Positions 1 through 12,108 are shown, counted from the first letter of the stretch. The stretch: 64,000 bases of DNA from Channallabes apus (GCA_030522415.1 CM060114.1:30207804-30271803); one strand, 5' to 3'. Notes: generated by a model not told the origin, from the letters alone. Numbers and translations: made by a program.

Positions 1-396
1 GGATGCAGAGATCCAAACACGAAACATGGCATTACGTCATGGTGTTCTGGTTGAACATCAGAATGAAGGAAAAATACCATCTCTGGGACTTTAACAATGC
101 CATGGCAGTTAGTGCCAAACGTTTTGCCCCAAGAGTTTTCAGCACATACTGATTTTGTTTTCTTTGCACCATTAAGTTGTGGCTCTATGGGTAGAGTCAC
201 TGTGTGGGTGAGAGACGTCAACAACCAAACTGGTTTGGCCTGACAGGAAGGGCTGGTTAAGGCTGACAACCACTTTTTAGATCTGTGGTGATTGGAAAAG
301 CATCGCAGTGCCAGGAACAGTACAAGATCATGTTGGGGCTTCTGAAACGTACAGGGTAGAAGTGCAGCTGCACATATCTGTGTGTCATTGTAACAT

Positions 397-640
397 AACG
401 GCAGCAGAGTGCTTTAGCCTGTCAGCTTTAGAGTCGGGGGTTCAAATCTCATCAACAATCTGTTTTCTCCAGGTTGCATGTTCTTACTGATGGGCTATCT
501 CCAGGTACTCCAGGTTTCCACACAGTCCAGGGACATGTGGTGTTGGAGCTTTTAAACTGCCCAAATTGGGTAGTGCTTTTGCCCAGCAGTGAGTTGACAT
601 GGCTACACACAGGAGAGGCAGTAAATGGTGGACAAATGGG
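397..640 (+). repeat. tRNA-headed SINE-like repeat, diverged copy
   Basis: A pol III box-B-like stretch (GGGTTCAAATC near 437-448) follows a tRNA-like head. After it comes a body running through 'gttgcatgttctt', 'ccaggtactccaggtttcc' and 'acagtccagggacatg'. The same body is found in reverse complement at 11713-12052 and in pieces at 5325, 8995, 9285 and 34020, so this is one dispersed family. The class (tRNA-derived SINE) is inferred from the head; the exact family is not named. Confidence 0.5.
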
Positions 641-849
641 CATCCTGAAGGTCTTTATGGCCTAGACCCAAAATTGTTGACATAACAAAAATGTTTAAGG
701 AAGGGCAATGTTTAGATCACTACTCTGTATTGCTTGGGAACAAATCCTACACAGTTGTTCTGCATTCCCCGAGCTCCTAAAATCTAAATTCTCCCACACT
801 ACCCCACTTCTCAGCTTCTTTCACTAGATTCCTACAGCTGACCGTATCA

Positions 850-1210
850 AATTCCAAACAAAGCCCTTATCACACCCCGGTCTGCACCACATTCCCTCCG
901 ATCCTCCAGCACTGCTCCATCGCACCATCTCTCAGGGATCGAGTAAGACAGGCGTCTAGACGGTTTTCTGTTCCGTCACCTCGGTGGTGGAATGAACTTC
1001 CTCTAGATGTCCTTAAAAAAAACAGACTGTTTCTTAGATATTTGGGGTATCCCCAACCCACCCCCCAAAAATACCCCACCAACAGCGCTTGACTGATGCT
1101 ACGTCTACTACTTAGTAACCCAGTGTAAGTATCTTTGCAGTGAAGGAAACTTCGGCGCACTTTTATAAGTCGCTCTGGATAAGAGTGTCTGCCGAATGCC
1201 TAATGTAAAC
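850..1210 (+). mobile_element. L2/CR1-type LINE remnant, 3' end
   Basis: In the plus frame around 955-1020 the DNA reads RRFSVPSPRWWNELPLDV. This matches the motif near the C terminus of L2/CR1-group reverse transcriptases (…SFS-APxLWNxLP…). The copy is followed at 1168-1210 by a tail with the hairpin GCTCT-GGATA-AGAGT, the stem-loop type known from the 3' ends of UnaL2-like LINEs and their partner SINEs. The frame is interrupted and 5' truncated. It lies in creb3l2 intron 1. Confidence 0.6.
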
Positions 1211-1383
1211 ATAAATATTTAAATGTGTCCGACTATACAACTGTATCTCACTTGACTTGCTTTAAAGCCGGTCCTTAAAACAACAATGATGAGGCTAACC
1301 ATTTTCAGCATGCATGGAACGTTACCAAAGAGCTAACCCTGACAAAAACGACAGAACAATCCCATAGCATCTTCCTGTAGAGG

Positions 1384-1680
1384 TGGGACTGGCGAGGGAT
1401 CGCCCGATACGATATTATCGCGATACAGGGACGACAATATGATTTCTATTGCAATTGTATAAATATCGTGATTCGATATTACCTTTTTCTTTATTTGTAA
1501 ATGATTTGATTTTACTACACAGTACAACAGTGATGCCTGCCCATGTATGAACGGTTTAGAGCACGCCACCTGTAGGATTATAGAGGAAAGGCAACCACCT
1601 AAATTGCAACTGTATAGAAATTTTAAACACAATTGAAAAATGATACACAAATAACCACACAAAACAATCACGATGAATGA
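1384..1680. repeat. Diverged non-autonomous hAT-like repeat
   Basis: The stretch starts with 'gggatcgcccgatacgatat' and has many 'cgatat/tatcg' words. It shares 'accacctg.aggattatagaggaa'-type sequence with 15507-15770, and its start resembles 6786-6900. Dispersed copies with CGATA-rich ends are usual for non-autonomous hAT elements of fish. No intact termini were found here, so the class is a weak inference. Confidence 0.4.
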
Positions 1681-1851
1681 CTTTTTCCTACTTTCTCTTC
1701 CTTCCAGACATCTCGCTCCTATTCAGGACATGAATCCAGCTTGGCTAAGCCTCTAATTCTCAGCCATCAGAGCATCATGATACACATTTTACCCTTTAGT
1801 TATGCACAAGCATCAAACATCTTAAAAACTGCGAATTGACTGTGTATTTAT

Positions 1852-2120
1852 ACACTATGCAACCAAAACTATGTGGACACCTGACCATCACAAACCATAG
1901 GTGGAATTAAGAGGCCCCTAACCTGCTCCATCAACATGTGGTGTGTTAATGTAGGAGTAGAAGAACTTGAGTGTCCTGCACAAAGCCCTGACTGAACTCA
2001 ACCCCAGTGAACTCCTTTGGTATGAACTCGAACCCGGAGCGCCCTCGTCATCCTGACATCAGTGCCTGATCTCACTGAAGCTCTTGTAACTAAATGAACA
2101 CAAATCCAAACATCTATACC
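1852..2120 (+). mobile_element. Tc1-like transposase remnant
   Basis: The left part reads 'aaaactatgtggacacctga', the usual start of a common fish Tc1 family. From about 1985 a degraded plus-strand frame resembles the transposase segment around the third catalytic residue (ALTELNPSELLWYEL, where family members normally have PDLNPIE.LWDEL). The acidic residue is lost and the middle of the element is deleted. Other pieces of the same family lie at 17421, 52255 and 53455. Confidence 0.6.
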
Positions 2121-2475
2121 TCACAATGCATTAGAAACGCTTCTCAGAAGAGTGCAGGAAACACAAAGGGAGATAAATCCGTGACACAGCTTCCCATCTT
2201 TAATGTTTTGTCTGCGGTAGTCAATAGGATCACAGGTGGCTATTTGCGCTGCGGTTCCACACTAAAGCTCTGTGGCGGGCTGCTGCAAAGTCGATGTACC
2301 GTCTCGCCTTGTACAAGGAGCCCATGTTCAGTGATACATAAACCAGACGTCCTTGCCACAGCCAGGCATGCCGGACTAATTTGGCTGCGTCTGTGAGATT
2401 TGTTTGGGCAGAAACGCGTGTCATCGTGACTTCTATCATAAGGAATTTGTGTGCAAGATTAAAGGAGCTCTTAGC

Positions 2476-2577
2476 GTGTGTTTGTATGGCCTCGGTGGGG
2501 GGAAGGGGAGCTGAGAGTTGCTCTGTATCGAGAACCTCTCAGCTTCCCTTCCCCCCACCGAGGCCATACAAACACAC
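2476..2577. repeat. Near-perfect 42-bp inverted repeat (hairpin)
   Basis: The left arm (2476-2517) and right arm (2536-2577) are reverse complements with one mismatch, separated by an 18-nt loop (2518-2535). The arms are GC-rich (core CCTCGGTGGGGGGAAGGG). The hairpin is inside creb3l2 intron 1. Such high arm identity argues for a recent origin or selection, but no terminal motif of a known transposon is visible. Confidence 0.9.
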
Positions 2578-3047
2578 GGGTGTAAAGTGCAGAGGGAAGT
2601 ACAGTGGGGGTTGTCTGATTTTTGGAGAGCCCAGGAAATGGCTATAGCACTGCGTAGGAGGTGTAACTAAGCAACAGGAGCACTGACCTCAAAGAGACGC
2701 GACAGTCTCGACTTTAGAGACCCAGTAAGAAGCGCGGTGGTTCAGAGAGCTGTTGGGTTTTGGCCCTCAGTGGCGAAAGCCCACGTCAAAACCACAGTAA
2801 CCACAAACCTAATGCAGGGTGTATATAGTATTATTGCAGAGCGTAAAGACCGCCAAGGAAGGCGTGAGCACGGAGTGACCGACCCCTGAAATAACACGCT
2901 ACGTTTTTAGACTGAAACCATGACTTGGCTGAACACTGGGAATTTTAATGGTGCGAGACTGGTGCAAGGCATGCAGCGTTTTTAAAGAAACTATTTTAGA
3001 CAACAAAGAAACAAATGGGCTTGTGTTTCAAACATGAGCTACATATA

Positions 3048-3139
3048 AGAAAGAAAGAAAGAAAGAAAGAAAGAGTGAAAGGTGAGACGGCTCCAGAGGC
3101 CAGGCTAGACAGAGAGCCCATGTAACTAGTGAATAAGAG

Positions 3140-3188
<49 letters not shown>
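3048..3188. repeat. (AAAG)n and (GT)n microsatellites
   Basis: An AAAG tract covers about 3048-3075 and an uninterrupted GT tract covers 3142-3188. They lie in creb3l2 intron 1. Reading frames through them give only TH/VC dipeptide repeats and are not genes. Confidence 0.95.
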
Positions 3189-3190
<2 letters not shown>

Positions 3191-3689
3191 GTTTGCTCTC
3201 AGAAAGGTAAAGGGCGAAGTCAGGCTCAGGTTGCAGCATCTTTTCCACCGTTGTGTAAAGGTGTAACTGCCCACCTCTGGCTTTCCCTAAAGCACCAAAC
3301 GAGGTCATTTCCTTCATCCTTGTGAGATCAATCACGCGTGTCAGCGTTTTCCCCCTTAAAATAATCTCCCGATTGATAATCATCACATTTAGACTGTTAA
3401 TCATGAGCATTATGCGGTGTTCAGGGGGAAACTGAAACTGGTAATCCCCCTACAAAAACACCCTCGACATGAAATATCACCTCGTCACCGTGGCTTCGTC
3501 TTTACAACTTCCACTTCCTTCCCTAATTAAATCAGCATGGCCGTTCACCTTCTAAACAGTATAAAATCCACCTTCTTGACTTTAACTGTAGTTAAAAACT
3601 GACCTGACCTTTGAGAAGGATAAAAGAAACAAAAATGCACGTAAAAATTTTAACCGCTTGCACATTAAAGGAACTCGGCCGGGAGTTAC

Positions 3690-3880
3690 TGCCACGTCCC
3701 CTGTACAGACCCGACCTCGCTCCCAGTGATTTCTGGGTTATTAAAGGAGTTCCTGGGAGGCCAGTGTTTCAGACATGACAAATAACATTCTACCTTGATG
3801 GTATCCAAGCGCTAGTGAAACACTGGGATGTGTGTATTAGTGTAGCAATCAAAAAGTCCCGGTTTGACTTGAACGGCCTT
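3690..3880 (+). mobile_element. Mariner-type transposase C-terminal remnant
   Basis: Plus-strand fragments read PDLAPSDFWVIKG and, after a stop, FYLDGIQALVKHWD. This is the layout of the C-terminal catalytic and tail segment of mariner transposases (PDLAPSDYHLF…, FY.dGI..L..RW). It is followed by 'aatcaaaaagtcccggtttg', which resembles the terminus of the related copy at 18262-19010. The fragment is a relic, with a stop and missing ends. Confidence 0.6.
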
Positions 3881-4367
3881 TGTGCATCACATATCGCAAT
3901 TAGTTGGCTACGTTGTTGCTAAAAAAGACAAACTCTATTACTATGGACAATCCAATAGTTATTAATAATAATAATAATAACTCAAAAATAATAGTAACCC
4001 TGTGTCCTGTTTAAACACTAAGCACCCGGTATGAAGTTTCACATTATACACACATCAGCTTGAGCAATACCAAGAACATGAACCTGGAGAACAGAGGGTA
4101 AGTGTGTGTGTGTGAGTGTGTGTGTGAGTGAGCGTAGGGGGAGGGCTTGGAAGGACACCAGTGAAGCTCGATATCTCCCAGCATTCCCTGGGCTGACGGA
4201 GAACAGGCGAGACAGTGTCCACCCGACCCACAGGCGAGAGCGAGACATGAATAGACGGACAGCTCTGAGACGAGAGGCCTGGCCTTGTCCAAACACGCGG
4301 CATGAAAAACGCCTTTCAATACGAGTGGCTCAGTGGCATGCGCTGTTCACCTCAAGTACCCACCCAC

Positions 4368-4368
<1 letters not shown>

Positions 4369-4430
<62 letters not shown>

Positions 4431-4627
4431 CTCTATAGTAGTTTATAAACCCACTGCCGCAGGATTAGTCCTGAAGCTGGAGACTAATTAAGTTGACAGG
4501 TTTTGTTTTCCAGATCAGCGAAAGTGTTTGCGAGTGTATTTCACTCCGAGCCTTTAACTTTGACCCATTTTTATTCTCCTCATGATAAACACAATCACCA
4601 TATCAAGAGATGCTGATACACCATGTC

Positions 4628-4682
<55 letters not shown>
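4369..4682. repeat. (CA)n and (GT)n microsatellites
   Basis: There is a CA tract at about 4369-4425 with one AA interruption, and a pure GT tract at about 4630-4682. The intervening 4430-4628 shows no gene or recognised repeat. A short CT-rich run follows at 4882-4912. Confidence 0.95.
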
Positions 4683-4683
<1 letters not shown>

Positions 4684-5324
4684 ATGACGTTCTAACCTGA
4701 CCGCACTGATCATCAGTTTTCTACTTTAATGTTACGCAACATATTCGAGGAAGCATTAAATGGATCCGACATGCCGGCTCTGTCCGAGTGTGTACTCCGT
4801 CACGTGTATTTTTACACCGTGTCAGCAGCGTGTGGTTTATTTCAAAGCTACAATTTCACTGAGACACCAAATACGACTATTCCTCTCTCTCTCTCTTCTC
4901 TCTCTCTGTCTTTTCTAAATCCGTCCAGCTCTGCGGAAGACTTGAGGTCTACCCCCTACATTTTAGCATTTTAACATCTGCCACATCTGGGGTCGTCAGA
5001 ACACATCCTGCTCCAGCGTAGGCTAAAGAATTCCTGCGTGTGACCAGGAAATCACTCGTTCACCCATATGGACCTGGAAAAACGGGTTGATGGGCGTCAT
5101 TGTGTGGTTCATCCAGGACACATCATGATATACAGCTTTACTGATTAAAGTGAATTACTTTCCTTTCTAAAGAAAAACAGAAAGTGATAGCATGCTATAC
5201 ACAATACCACTCTCGCTCATGCATTGTCTATATTCAGGGTCTGAGCCAATCGCCACTCGCATGTTCATTCACACACTACGGGCAATTTGGGAATGGCAAT
5301 AAAATCTACTCTGCATGACTTTGG

Positions 5325-5470
5325 ACTGTGGGAGGAAACTGGAGAACCCGGAGGAAACCCACCAAGCATGGAACGAACCTGCAAACGCCATAAAAACAGA
5401 CCCCGAAGCGGGAATCGAACCCGGACCCTGGAGGTGCGAAGCAATTAAACCGCCATGTCGTCACAGGATA
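5325..5470 (-). repeat. tRNA-headed SINE-like repeat, partial
   Basis: On the minus strand this has the head with box B (GGGTTCGATTCCCGC from 'gcgggaatcgaaccc' near 5409) and the beginning of the family body ('ggtgggtttcctccgggttc'). The tail is missing. It belongs to the family best seen at 11713-12052. Confidence 0.55.
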
Positions 5471-5474
5471 CCAC

Positions 5475-8400
5475 AGAAATGTATCATTCATATCAATATT
5501 GATATTACATCATCGTACAGCCCAGCCCTATTTGGCAACGAATCAAAATACCAGTTCTGTTACGGAAGAACAGTTTGAGAAAAATGCTGTTTGACCAGAT
5601 GCGTCTAGATCAACGTAAGCAGTGGGAGTATTTTTTTTGTCTTCACATGTTACCCTTGTGTATTTAGACAAACTAATTAAACGTGCCTGGTTAAAATTAG
5701 CTGGCCTTAACCGTGAAGTAAGAGATGTTTCAGATAAAATAAACCCTTATGTGTGAAGGTCTGAATTTAATACTGAAGCTAAATTTGTTCCGTTTAATGC
5801 TGTTGAAATGCAGCACTTCAACATCCAGGAACTTGTCCCGTCTCCTCAGGTCCTGTGGTGTCCCGGATCCTACTGGAAGATCTTCGAATAATTCCAGGAT
5901 GTATCCAGAGGCTCTGGGAAAAGCGACTTGTTTTGTTCCGTTACATTAGGCTCACAGCTGAGGCATTCGGCACGGCTTCAGCACTGAGTCATGGGAGAAT
6001 TTGGCAGCGCAGCACGGAGACGGCGTCCAAACGGGGTGAGACGGATTGGAGACGGCGACATGTTCCAAGCTGGTCTCAGGTCTCGTCAGCAAGCTAACTG
6101 TCAGCGCTGAAGAAAGGCTAGACTCATGTTCGGATTTATAGATCCTGGTGACAGTCGGGTTTGATCGAGAGTTGAGCTGAGAGATGTCGTTCTGTTTACA
6201 CTACATGTGAATTAGTATCCGTTTTTTTTTTTTGTAACATAAAATCACACTGACTTTACGAGGGAGAATTTCACAGCAGTTACATTTGCATTAGCTACAT
6301 TTACACAGACAACAACAGGTCTTTAATTAGATTAGACTGTTTACACGGATGTTAATCTGATAAGATCGCATTGCGTTTACATGCTCGAAAAAACTTTAAT
6401 CAGAATAGAACTTTAACCTGCCGCAAGATAATAATAGAAGAAGTATTTTTCTAGGTTAGGCTTCCAAACTTGTTTGATATATCCCGCCTTTTATGATTGG
6501 TTACAAGAAATGACTCGTCTGTGATTGGATAGACGCTTTACTACGTGTGAAACGTGAGCCAATCGGCGCTCCGTACTCAACCAGAGATCAGGATTGATGG
6601 GAGACGTTTGTTCTTCCATTGGTTTTTCAAATCCTTGAACCTTTTCACCTGGTCAGTACTGGTTCCTGTAGTTCTCCAGAGTTACACATATAATAAATTT
6701 CATCAACATAATTACTACCTGCTTTATTATTACTAACTACGTATTATTAAATAACCCATCCTAAACATCCCAAACCATTCGCTTAAACGATGGGAATCAC
6801 CGGTTTCCACCCGATACAATATCACGATACTCAGGTACCAATTTTATTATAACTGTGATTCTGTAAATATCAGGATTTTATCATTTTTTTCCCCCAAATT
6901 TGTTACTGTTTTAAGACAGACCTTCTCCTCCACAAAACAGCTGTATACCTCAGCTTTATTCCACAGCTTCACATCTGTATTGATCATGAGTAATTAAATG
7001 TAGTCCGTTCCTTATAACGAGTCTTCTCAATTAAAAACCCAAGAGTAGCATTTAACATTACTATAATAAATAACTTTGCATAAAAGAGCTTAAAAGTTAA
7101 TTTAAACTAAACAGATTAAACCATCTGAGGGATTATAAAGAAATGGCGATGTTTTAAATATCTCAAATGCCTCCAACGTCTTGAGCACGTGTTGAGCAAA
7201 TGCAAGCATGTGGCCGCTCGCAGCTGGGAGAGTTTGGAGATTTTTATTCGCACAACTTTTGATGATGTAACACCGTAATAAGAATCTTTTCTGTTGCACC
7301 ACTCGGATACTCGTACACTCCAGCGTGATCGGTCAAGCATGAAATCAGCCAACTCTGGTCACTGACTGACTGACTGACTGATGCATCTCTATTACACATG
7401 TAATAAATCATTAAAAAAATAGATTTTGGAGTCAATGGAGCATTGAATTAGATGAATCGGCACATAAAAGAATTACAATTCATAACTGAATAGATTTTTT
7501 TAGGACCAGATGATTATTAAAGCAAATGTTTTGTTTTTCTTTTTTTTTTTGGGAGGTGGTGGGGGGGGGGGGCTATTGTGCAGAATGAGGTCTTGGATAG
7601 TTTTTAGCTGAGAAAAGAATTTCCAAGTGAGTAAAACGTGGAGGAGTTAGTGGAGAAAACTATGGTTGACCCCCAAGGAGAAAGTTGGCGTTTGGGAATT
7701 TATGAGCCGCTTTGTAAGACTTGTTAACTGTAACTCTGACTGGTACTGCAAACTCTTACTGTAGACAAATATACACAAGGCAACAAGAAGAAGAGGAGGA
7801 AAAGTAGACTCAATGCCCATATGAGAGCATTTTTACAAAATTCTACGTCATACAGTCAAGTTGGTTCATGACTTGCTCCAGTAACCCAGTGGTTAAGAGA
7901 GGTGTAATAACGATTTAGGTCGTAATGGTTTAAACGCTGCCGGTACCCACGGCAGGAAAAGCTACGCCAGATGTGAGGATTCCAGATGCGAGCCACGTGT
8001 GTCATGCAAATGTTGGTGGTGTAAAAGACCTGAAATTCCCAGTGGGAGATGGATGAGGCGAGGGCTGGGAAACAACTCCTGGCACTGCTGTGAGGAATTC
8101 GGTGTCAACAAATCCCTCAGAATGTGAACGAGAGCGAGAGTGAGAAGGGAAGTGAGGAATAAATGCCTGTGCTAGGACCGTGACCCGAAAACAAAGACCT
8201 TATTATCTCCTTTGTGGTCTGATACCAAAAAGATCAGTTCTCCGGTGTGAAGTGGCAGATTTATCCTTTCGAACCTGGCTAGATTTCTAGGTGTTTAACA
8301 CAGATGGATCTTTTCTCCTACTCAGTATTCTAGATGCTTCTACCTCCTTGTGTCTGAGGAAAGATCCAGCCTTAGGGCTTCATTTTTTTGAGAGTCTAAC

Positions 8401-8990
8401 TCCAGACAGCTGGAATCAGGACTAGTGGCAACATGAAGGCTGTAATTAGTTTGTGCTTTGTAATTTATCCCTGGTATAGTTTAGAGGCGCATTAGATAGG
8501 ATTTGTGAATAATAGGGCTCTAGTGGTTAAATGGGTGCAACTAAATAAGATGCTAATTATTATTTATTTTTCCGCTCATTGAGCCCACACGTGGACACTA
8601 AGCTCCGCCCAAAAACTTCGCATTAGTAAAGACGCTCAAGTGCTGCGAAGAACAACTCATAACATATAAACACAGAGCGATTTTAAAGTGCAATAGACAT
8701 TTTCATTTCTTAGTTATACGTTTACCTTTTACATTTATATAACATGGTAAAGGTTTAAGCCACCACACCAGGACAAAACTATTACGCATCTGAGAGAACT
8801 TATTTGGACAACTGACGTCTAGTCAAGAATGTGTGTGTGTGTGTGTGTGTGTGTTTAGTCCTCTGGTTTTATAGACGCGCTTTTTTATGGCCCAGCAGAG
8901 CTTTCTAAATATGGGTGGGAATGAAGGACTAGAGACAAAAAGAACAAACCAAAGAAGAAGAAACATTAAATAATATTTTAACTACATGCA
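5475..8990. other. creb3l2 intron 1, no gene seen
   Basis: There is no recognisable exon on either strand. The longer open frames (for example 5855-6097 on the plus strand) match nothing I know and have no splice context. A diverged hAT-like repeat with 'gggaatcacc…ccgatacaatatcacgat' lies at about 6786-6990. There is a short poly-T/poly-G stretch at 7540-7572 and a GT tract at 8830-8854. Confidence 0.5.
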
Positions 8991-8994
8991 CACA

Positions 8995-9620
8995 AACCCA
9001 AGTCGGGAATCGAACCCAGAATCTGAAGGCACCGTGCCGCCACAATTCCGATCGGATTTACAGTGGTACTTCTTCATACAAATGCCCCCTTTCGAATTTT
9101 TGCATTAAGAACTGAAATTTTGACTTAGAAACAAAACAAAACGAATGCTGCCTAAGTATGTACATCCGGGAGCTGTTCAAAACTTGTTTGTGTCATTAGA
9201 AAGCCAAGTGAAGCGACTTTTAAAAAACAAATGTTACAGGGACTCCATATAAAAGACATCTTTGAGAGGATGTTCTCCCTGCGCTTGGTGGGATTCCTCA
9301 GAGTACTCTGGTTTCCTCCGACAGTCCAAAGACATCAATAGTTATCACTCCCAATCTGCCTGTTGTGTGTGAATGAGTGCGCGAGTGTGTGTTTATGCCA
9401 TGTGATGGATCGGCACCCCATACACCATGTCTTTTTTTTTTTTTTTTTTTTAGTAAAGGTCTTCACTGTGTATGGTTGAAGTTATAATCAAAGCCTATTT
9501 GACTTGACAGGGTGTACCACACCTCGTGCCCCATGTCTCCTAGGATAGGCTCCAGGACCCCCATAACCGTATATACAGGGTAACACTTAAATAGATAGAC
9601 GATGAGTGAGACCGAGCAAT
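8995..9620. repeat. Pieces of the tRNA-headed SINE-like family
   Basis: 8995-9055 carries the head on the minus strand ('cgggaatcgaacccaga'). 9285-9420 carries the body on the plus strand ('ttctccctgcgcttggtggg', 'ctggtttcctccgacagtcc'). A 20-nt T tract (9432-9451) and unrelated sequence split the body, whose tail resumes at about 9507-9590 ('ggctccaggacccccataac'). This is a composite of old insertions. Confidence 0.5.
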
Positions 9621-9639
9621 TATAGTGTTTAACTTTATA

Positions 9640-10045
9640 AGATATTCATGTTATTGTGAATCAGATTTATTTAATGAAAATAAAAAAATCTTTAGATTAG
9701 ATGAAAACAGGAAAATCAAGCAAACAGGAAAGGGCTTGCAAAGATGAGATGGTAGCACCAAACACCTTTTAACATTATTATTTATTTAATTTTTACACTT
9801 TCATATAAATGTGAATAAATGTATTATCAGCAATATTACTAAAGCAATCTATCTACTTCTAGTACATGGTCCCACTTAGATGTATGATCAAAGTGGCGAG
9901 ACATTTCTTTGAATTTGGCCTTTATAAAAGGAACCTACATTTAAATACACACTTGCACTAAATATTTATACATCTGGACAATTGCACATGTCACTTTCAC
10001 TAGTCACCTTTCATGCATATTTGCATAACCATGGTCACTTTAAAT

Positions 10046-10077
<32 letters not shown>

Positions 10078-10640
10078 TATACACTTCCCCCCCTATATTT
10101 CTATATTTTGCAATATTTTATTATGCCCTTATTGTACAGTTTATTTTACTAGTTACATTTATTTCTTTAGTATTTCCTTTTATTGATATTTATTTTACGT
10201 ACAAGCTTTTATTTTATTTTTAAGGTCACTGGCGGTCGTGTAAGCATTTCACTGCATATTATACTGTGTATGACTGTGTATGTGACAAATAAAATTTTAA
10301 ATATTTGATCATTAAAGTAGGAATATGTGATTCAAGATTGAATGAAAGTACACTATATTTTCCAACAATATATAAAAGTATTGTTATAAATAGTGTGTAT
10401 ACATTATATATAATTCATAATAATAATGTTTTTTTTTATGTTATTTAAACCTATTTTGGCATCAGCAAAACTAAGTGTCAGCACTTTCACCCCTTTTGTC
10501 TTCTTATATATAACCAGGGTGCTGAAGGCAGGGATCTCATGCACCGTTTGAAGTTTATTCCTGTGGAGCCAGAAACTTACACACACACACACACACACAC
10601 ATGTAGAATCACAGCACTTTTAAGCAGTGTGCATCTTTAA
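9640..10640. other. AT-rich intron sequence
   Basis: creb3l2 intron 1 immediately downstream of coding exon 1. It holds (AT)n around 10046-10066 and (AC)n at 10579-10600, and no exon-like frame is seen. Confidence 0.5.
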
Positions 10641-10652
10641 ACTCTTACTTAC

Positions 10653-10751
10653 TGTGCTGTACAGGACACTGTCGTTATCTCCAGACTCGGACAGCTCGCT
10701 CAGGTTCCGGTCCCACCGTAAGAACGGTTCAGTGCTGTCCAGTATCTCCAT
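10653..10751 (-). CDS. creb3l2: CREB3L2 (BBF2H7) coding exon 1
   Basis: The minus strand reads 33 codons from ATG (10751-10749) to a perfect donor GTAAGT (complement of 10647-10652). The peptide begins MEILDST, continues RWDRNLSELSESGD and ends VLYST in phase 0. This resembles the N terminus of vertebrate CREB3L2, where WDRKLSELSEPGD is followed by a similar phase-0 junction. CREB3L2 is an ER-anchored bZIP transcription factor cleaved by S1P/S2P under secretory stress, and the segment here starts its N-terminal activation region. No further exon (bZIP, transmembrane) is found in 1-10640, so intron 1 exceeds 10 kb and the gene leaves the window on the left. The intron is full of repeats. The paralogue creb3l1 is less likely because of the WDR.LSELSE match. 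Confidence 0.82.
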
Positions 10752-10900
10752 ACCCTGTGTATTATTATTATTATTGCTATAATTAAAACCTCTCTATAGG
10801 TTACTGTATATGTGCGCGTGCGAGGTGGTGAGTGAGCGCGAGCCGTGCGCGAGACAATCCAAACTTCCCCACTCTTCCCCCAAACCCTGCTTTAGGCTGC
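10752..10900 (-). promoter_or_regulatory. Likely creb3l2 5'UTR and promoter-proximal DNA
   Basis: The DNA just upstream of the creb3l2 start codon is locally rich in CpG (for example 'gtgcgcgtgcgagg' and 'gagcgcgagccgtgcgcgag' at about 10812-10853), unlike the AT-rich surroundings. It is interrupted by a short ATT repeat near 10763-10775. The transcription start cannot be fixed from sequence alone. Confidence 0.4.
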
Positions 10901-11712
10901 ACTCTTTAACTTGTTTAATCTTAGATATAACTAATAATCCTCTCCTAGCACTGGTTTAACTCCGACTGAACAGGTAGCACGACTAGTTTTTTCTCGTTTC
11001 TTCAAGTATAGTAACTACTACACGCCTCTCCAGGAATTTCAGGGGCGGAGGAAAAGAAGAGAGAGAAAAGAAAAACAACATGGCTGTATTCACACAGAGA
11101 ATATTAACACTCACGACTTTTCAAAGATTTTATTTCAAAAAACATGTTTATTAATATTTACACCACAGTCACTCATATTTCAGTTGTAACTACTTTTTTA
11201 AAGATACAAACGAATAAACAAACAAGAAAAACTCGCTGACTAAATGGAAAAACCCGCCCCCTCCTTCCAGAACCAATCAGGAAACACTTAAAGAGACCCA
11301 AACAAAGACCGAGCACGAATCACGTAACGCGTTCGGCTAAACAGAAAGGTGAGCCAGCCAATCAGAGTGTCGCAAATGCAACCGACGTGAAGAAAACCCA
11401 ATAAATTGGTAACGCTACTGAAAGTCTTAGCAAACCGAATACAGCCAAGAATACTTTTCATGAGGAACCTCCTACTATCTGTCCTGCCCTCACACACTCC
11501 GTTATGTTTCATCACATCTTAGCATTGTTATTTTCATTTTTTTACATAAAAAGACATTTTATTTGGAAACAGTTGGTTTGTCTTGATAAATGGCTGAACT
11601 TGTCAACACACTACAGAGGCAGTGTACTGTACACTCAAACACAAAAAGTCTGACAAACAAGAACATTCAGCTGCTATTTCACAATTTACCAAGTTAAGTG
11701 AATTATAAAAAC
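10900..11712. other. Intergenic, nothing recognised
   Basis: This is the space between the creb3l2 start and the ssbp1 3' end. The open frame on the minus strand at 11288-11515 has no family resemblance and no supporting splice or promoter signals, so it is not called a gene. Confidence 0.5.
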
Positions 11713-11832
11713 TCATTGTCTGTACCGCTTTTTCCTGTATACAGGGTCATGGGGGGCCTGGACTCTTTTCCCAGCAGACTTGGGGCACATGGTGGGGTAC
11801 ACTCTGGATGGGTTGCCACTCCATCACATGGT

Positions 11833-11866
<34 letters not shown>

Positions 11867-12052
11867 TGGGCAACTCCAATTAGTCTAATCTGCATGTTTT
11901 TGAACTGTGGGAGAAAATCAGAATACCTGAAATAAACCCACCAAGTACGGGGAGAACATGCACGCAAACTCCATGCACAGTCCCCGAGGCAGGAATCGAA
12001 CCCGGACCCTGCAGGTGTAGGGAGACAATGATAACCACTAAGCCTCCAGAAT
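11713..12052 (-). repeat. tRNA-headed SINE-like repeat, near full length
   Basis: Read on the minus strand, a tRNA-like head ('ggcttagtggttatcattgt', box B GGGTTCGATTCC) is followed by the body ('gcatgttctccccgtacttg') and then a tail ending near 11720 ('atacaggaaaaagcgg'). An (AC)n tract at 11834-11864 interrupts it. It is the most complete of at least six copies in the window, so it is useful for naming the family. Confidence 0.6.
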
Positions 12053-12108
12053 TAAAATAACCAGCCAGACATCCAATTAAAACATATACGTTATATGGCC
12101 AAAGTACG

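Noticed and set aside
2996..3410. Open frames through GT/AC tracts here and at 4039-4438, 15002-15386 and 40750-41043
   Set aside because: They code only for dipeptide repeats of microsatellites and have no splice or family support.
5855..6097. 80-codon plus frame (MVSRILLEDLRIIPG…) as an exon
   Set aside because: No recognised family, no fitting splice borders, and it lies in creb3l2 intron 1 in the opposite direction.
11288..11515. 75-codon minus frame between creb3l2 and ssbp1
   Set aside because: No domain or conservation pattern visible; a chance frame is more likely.
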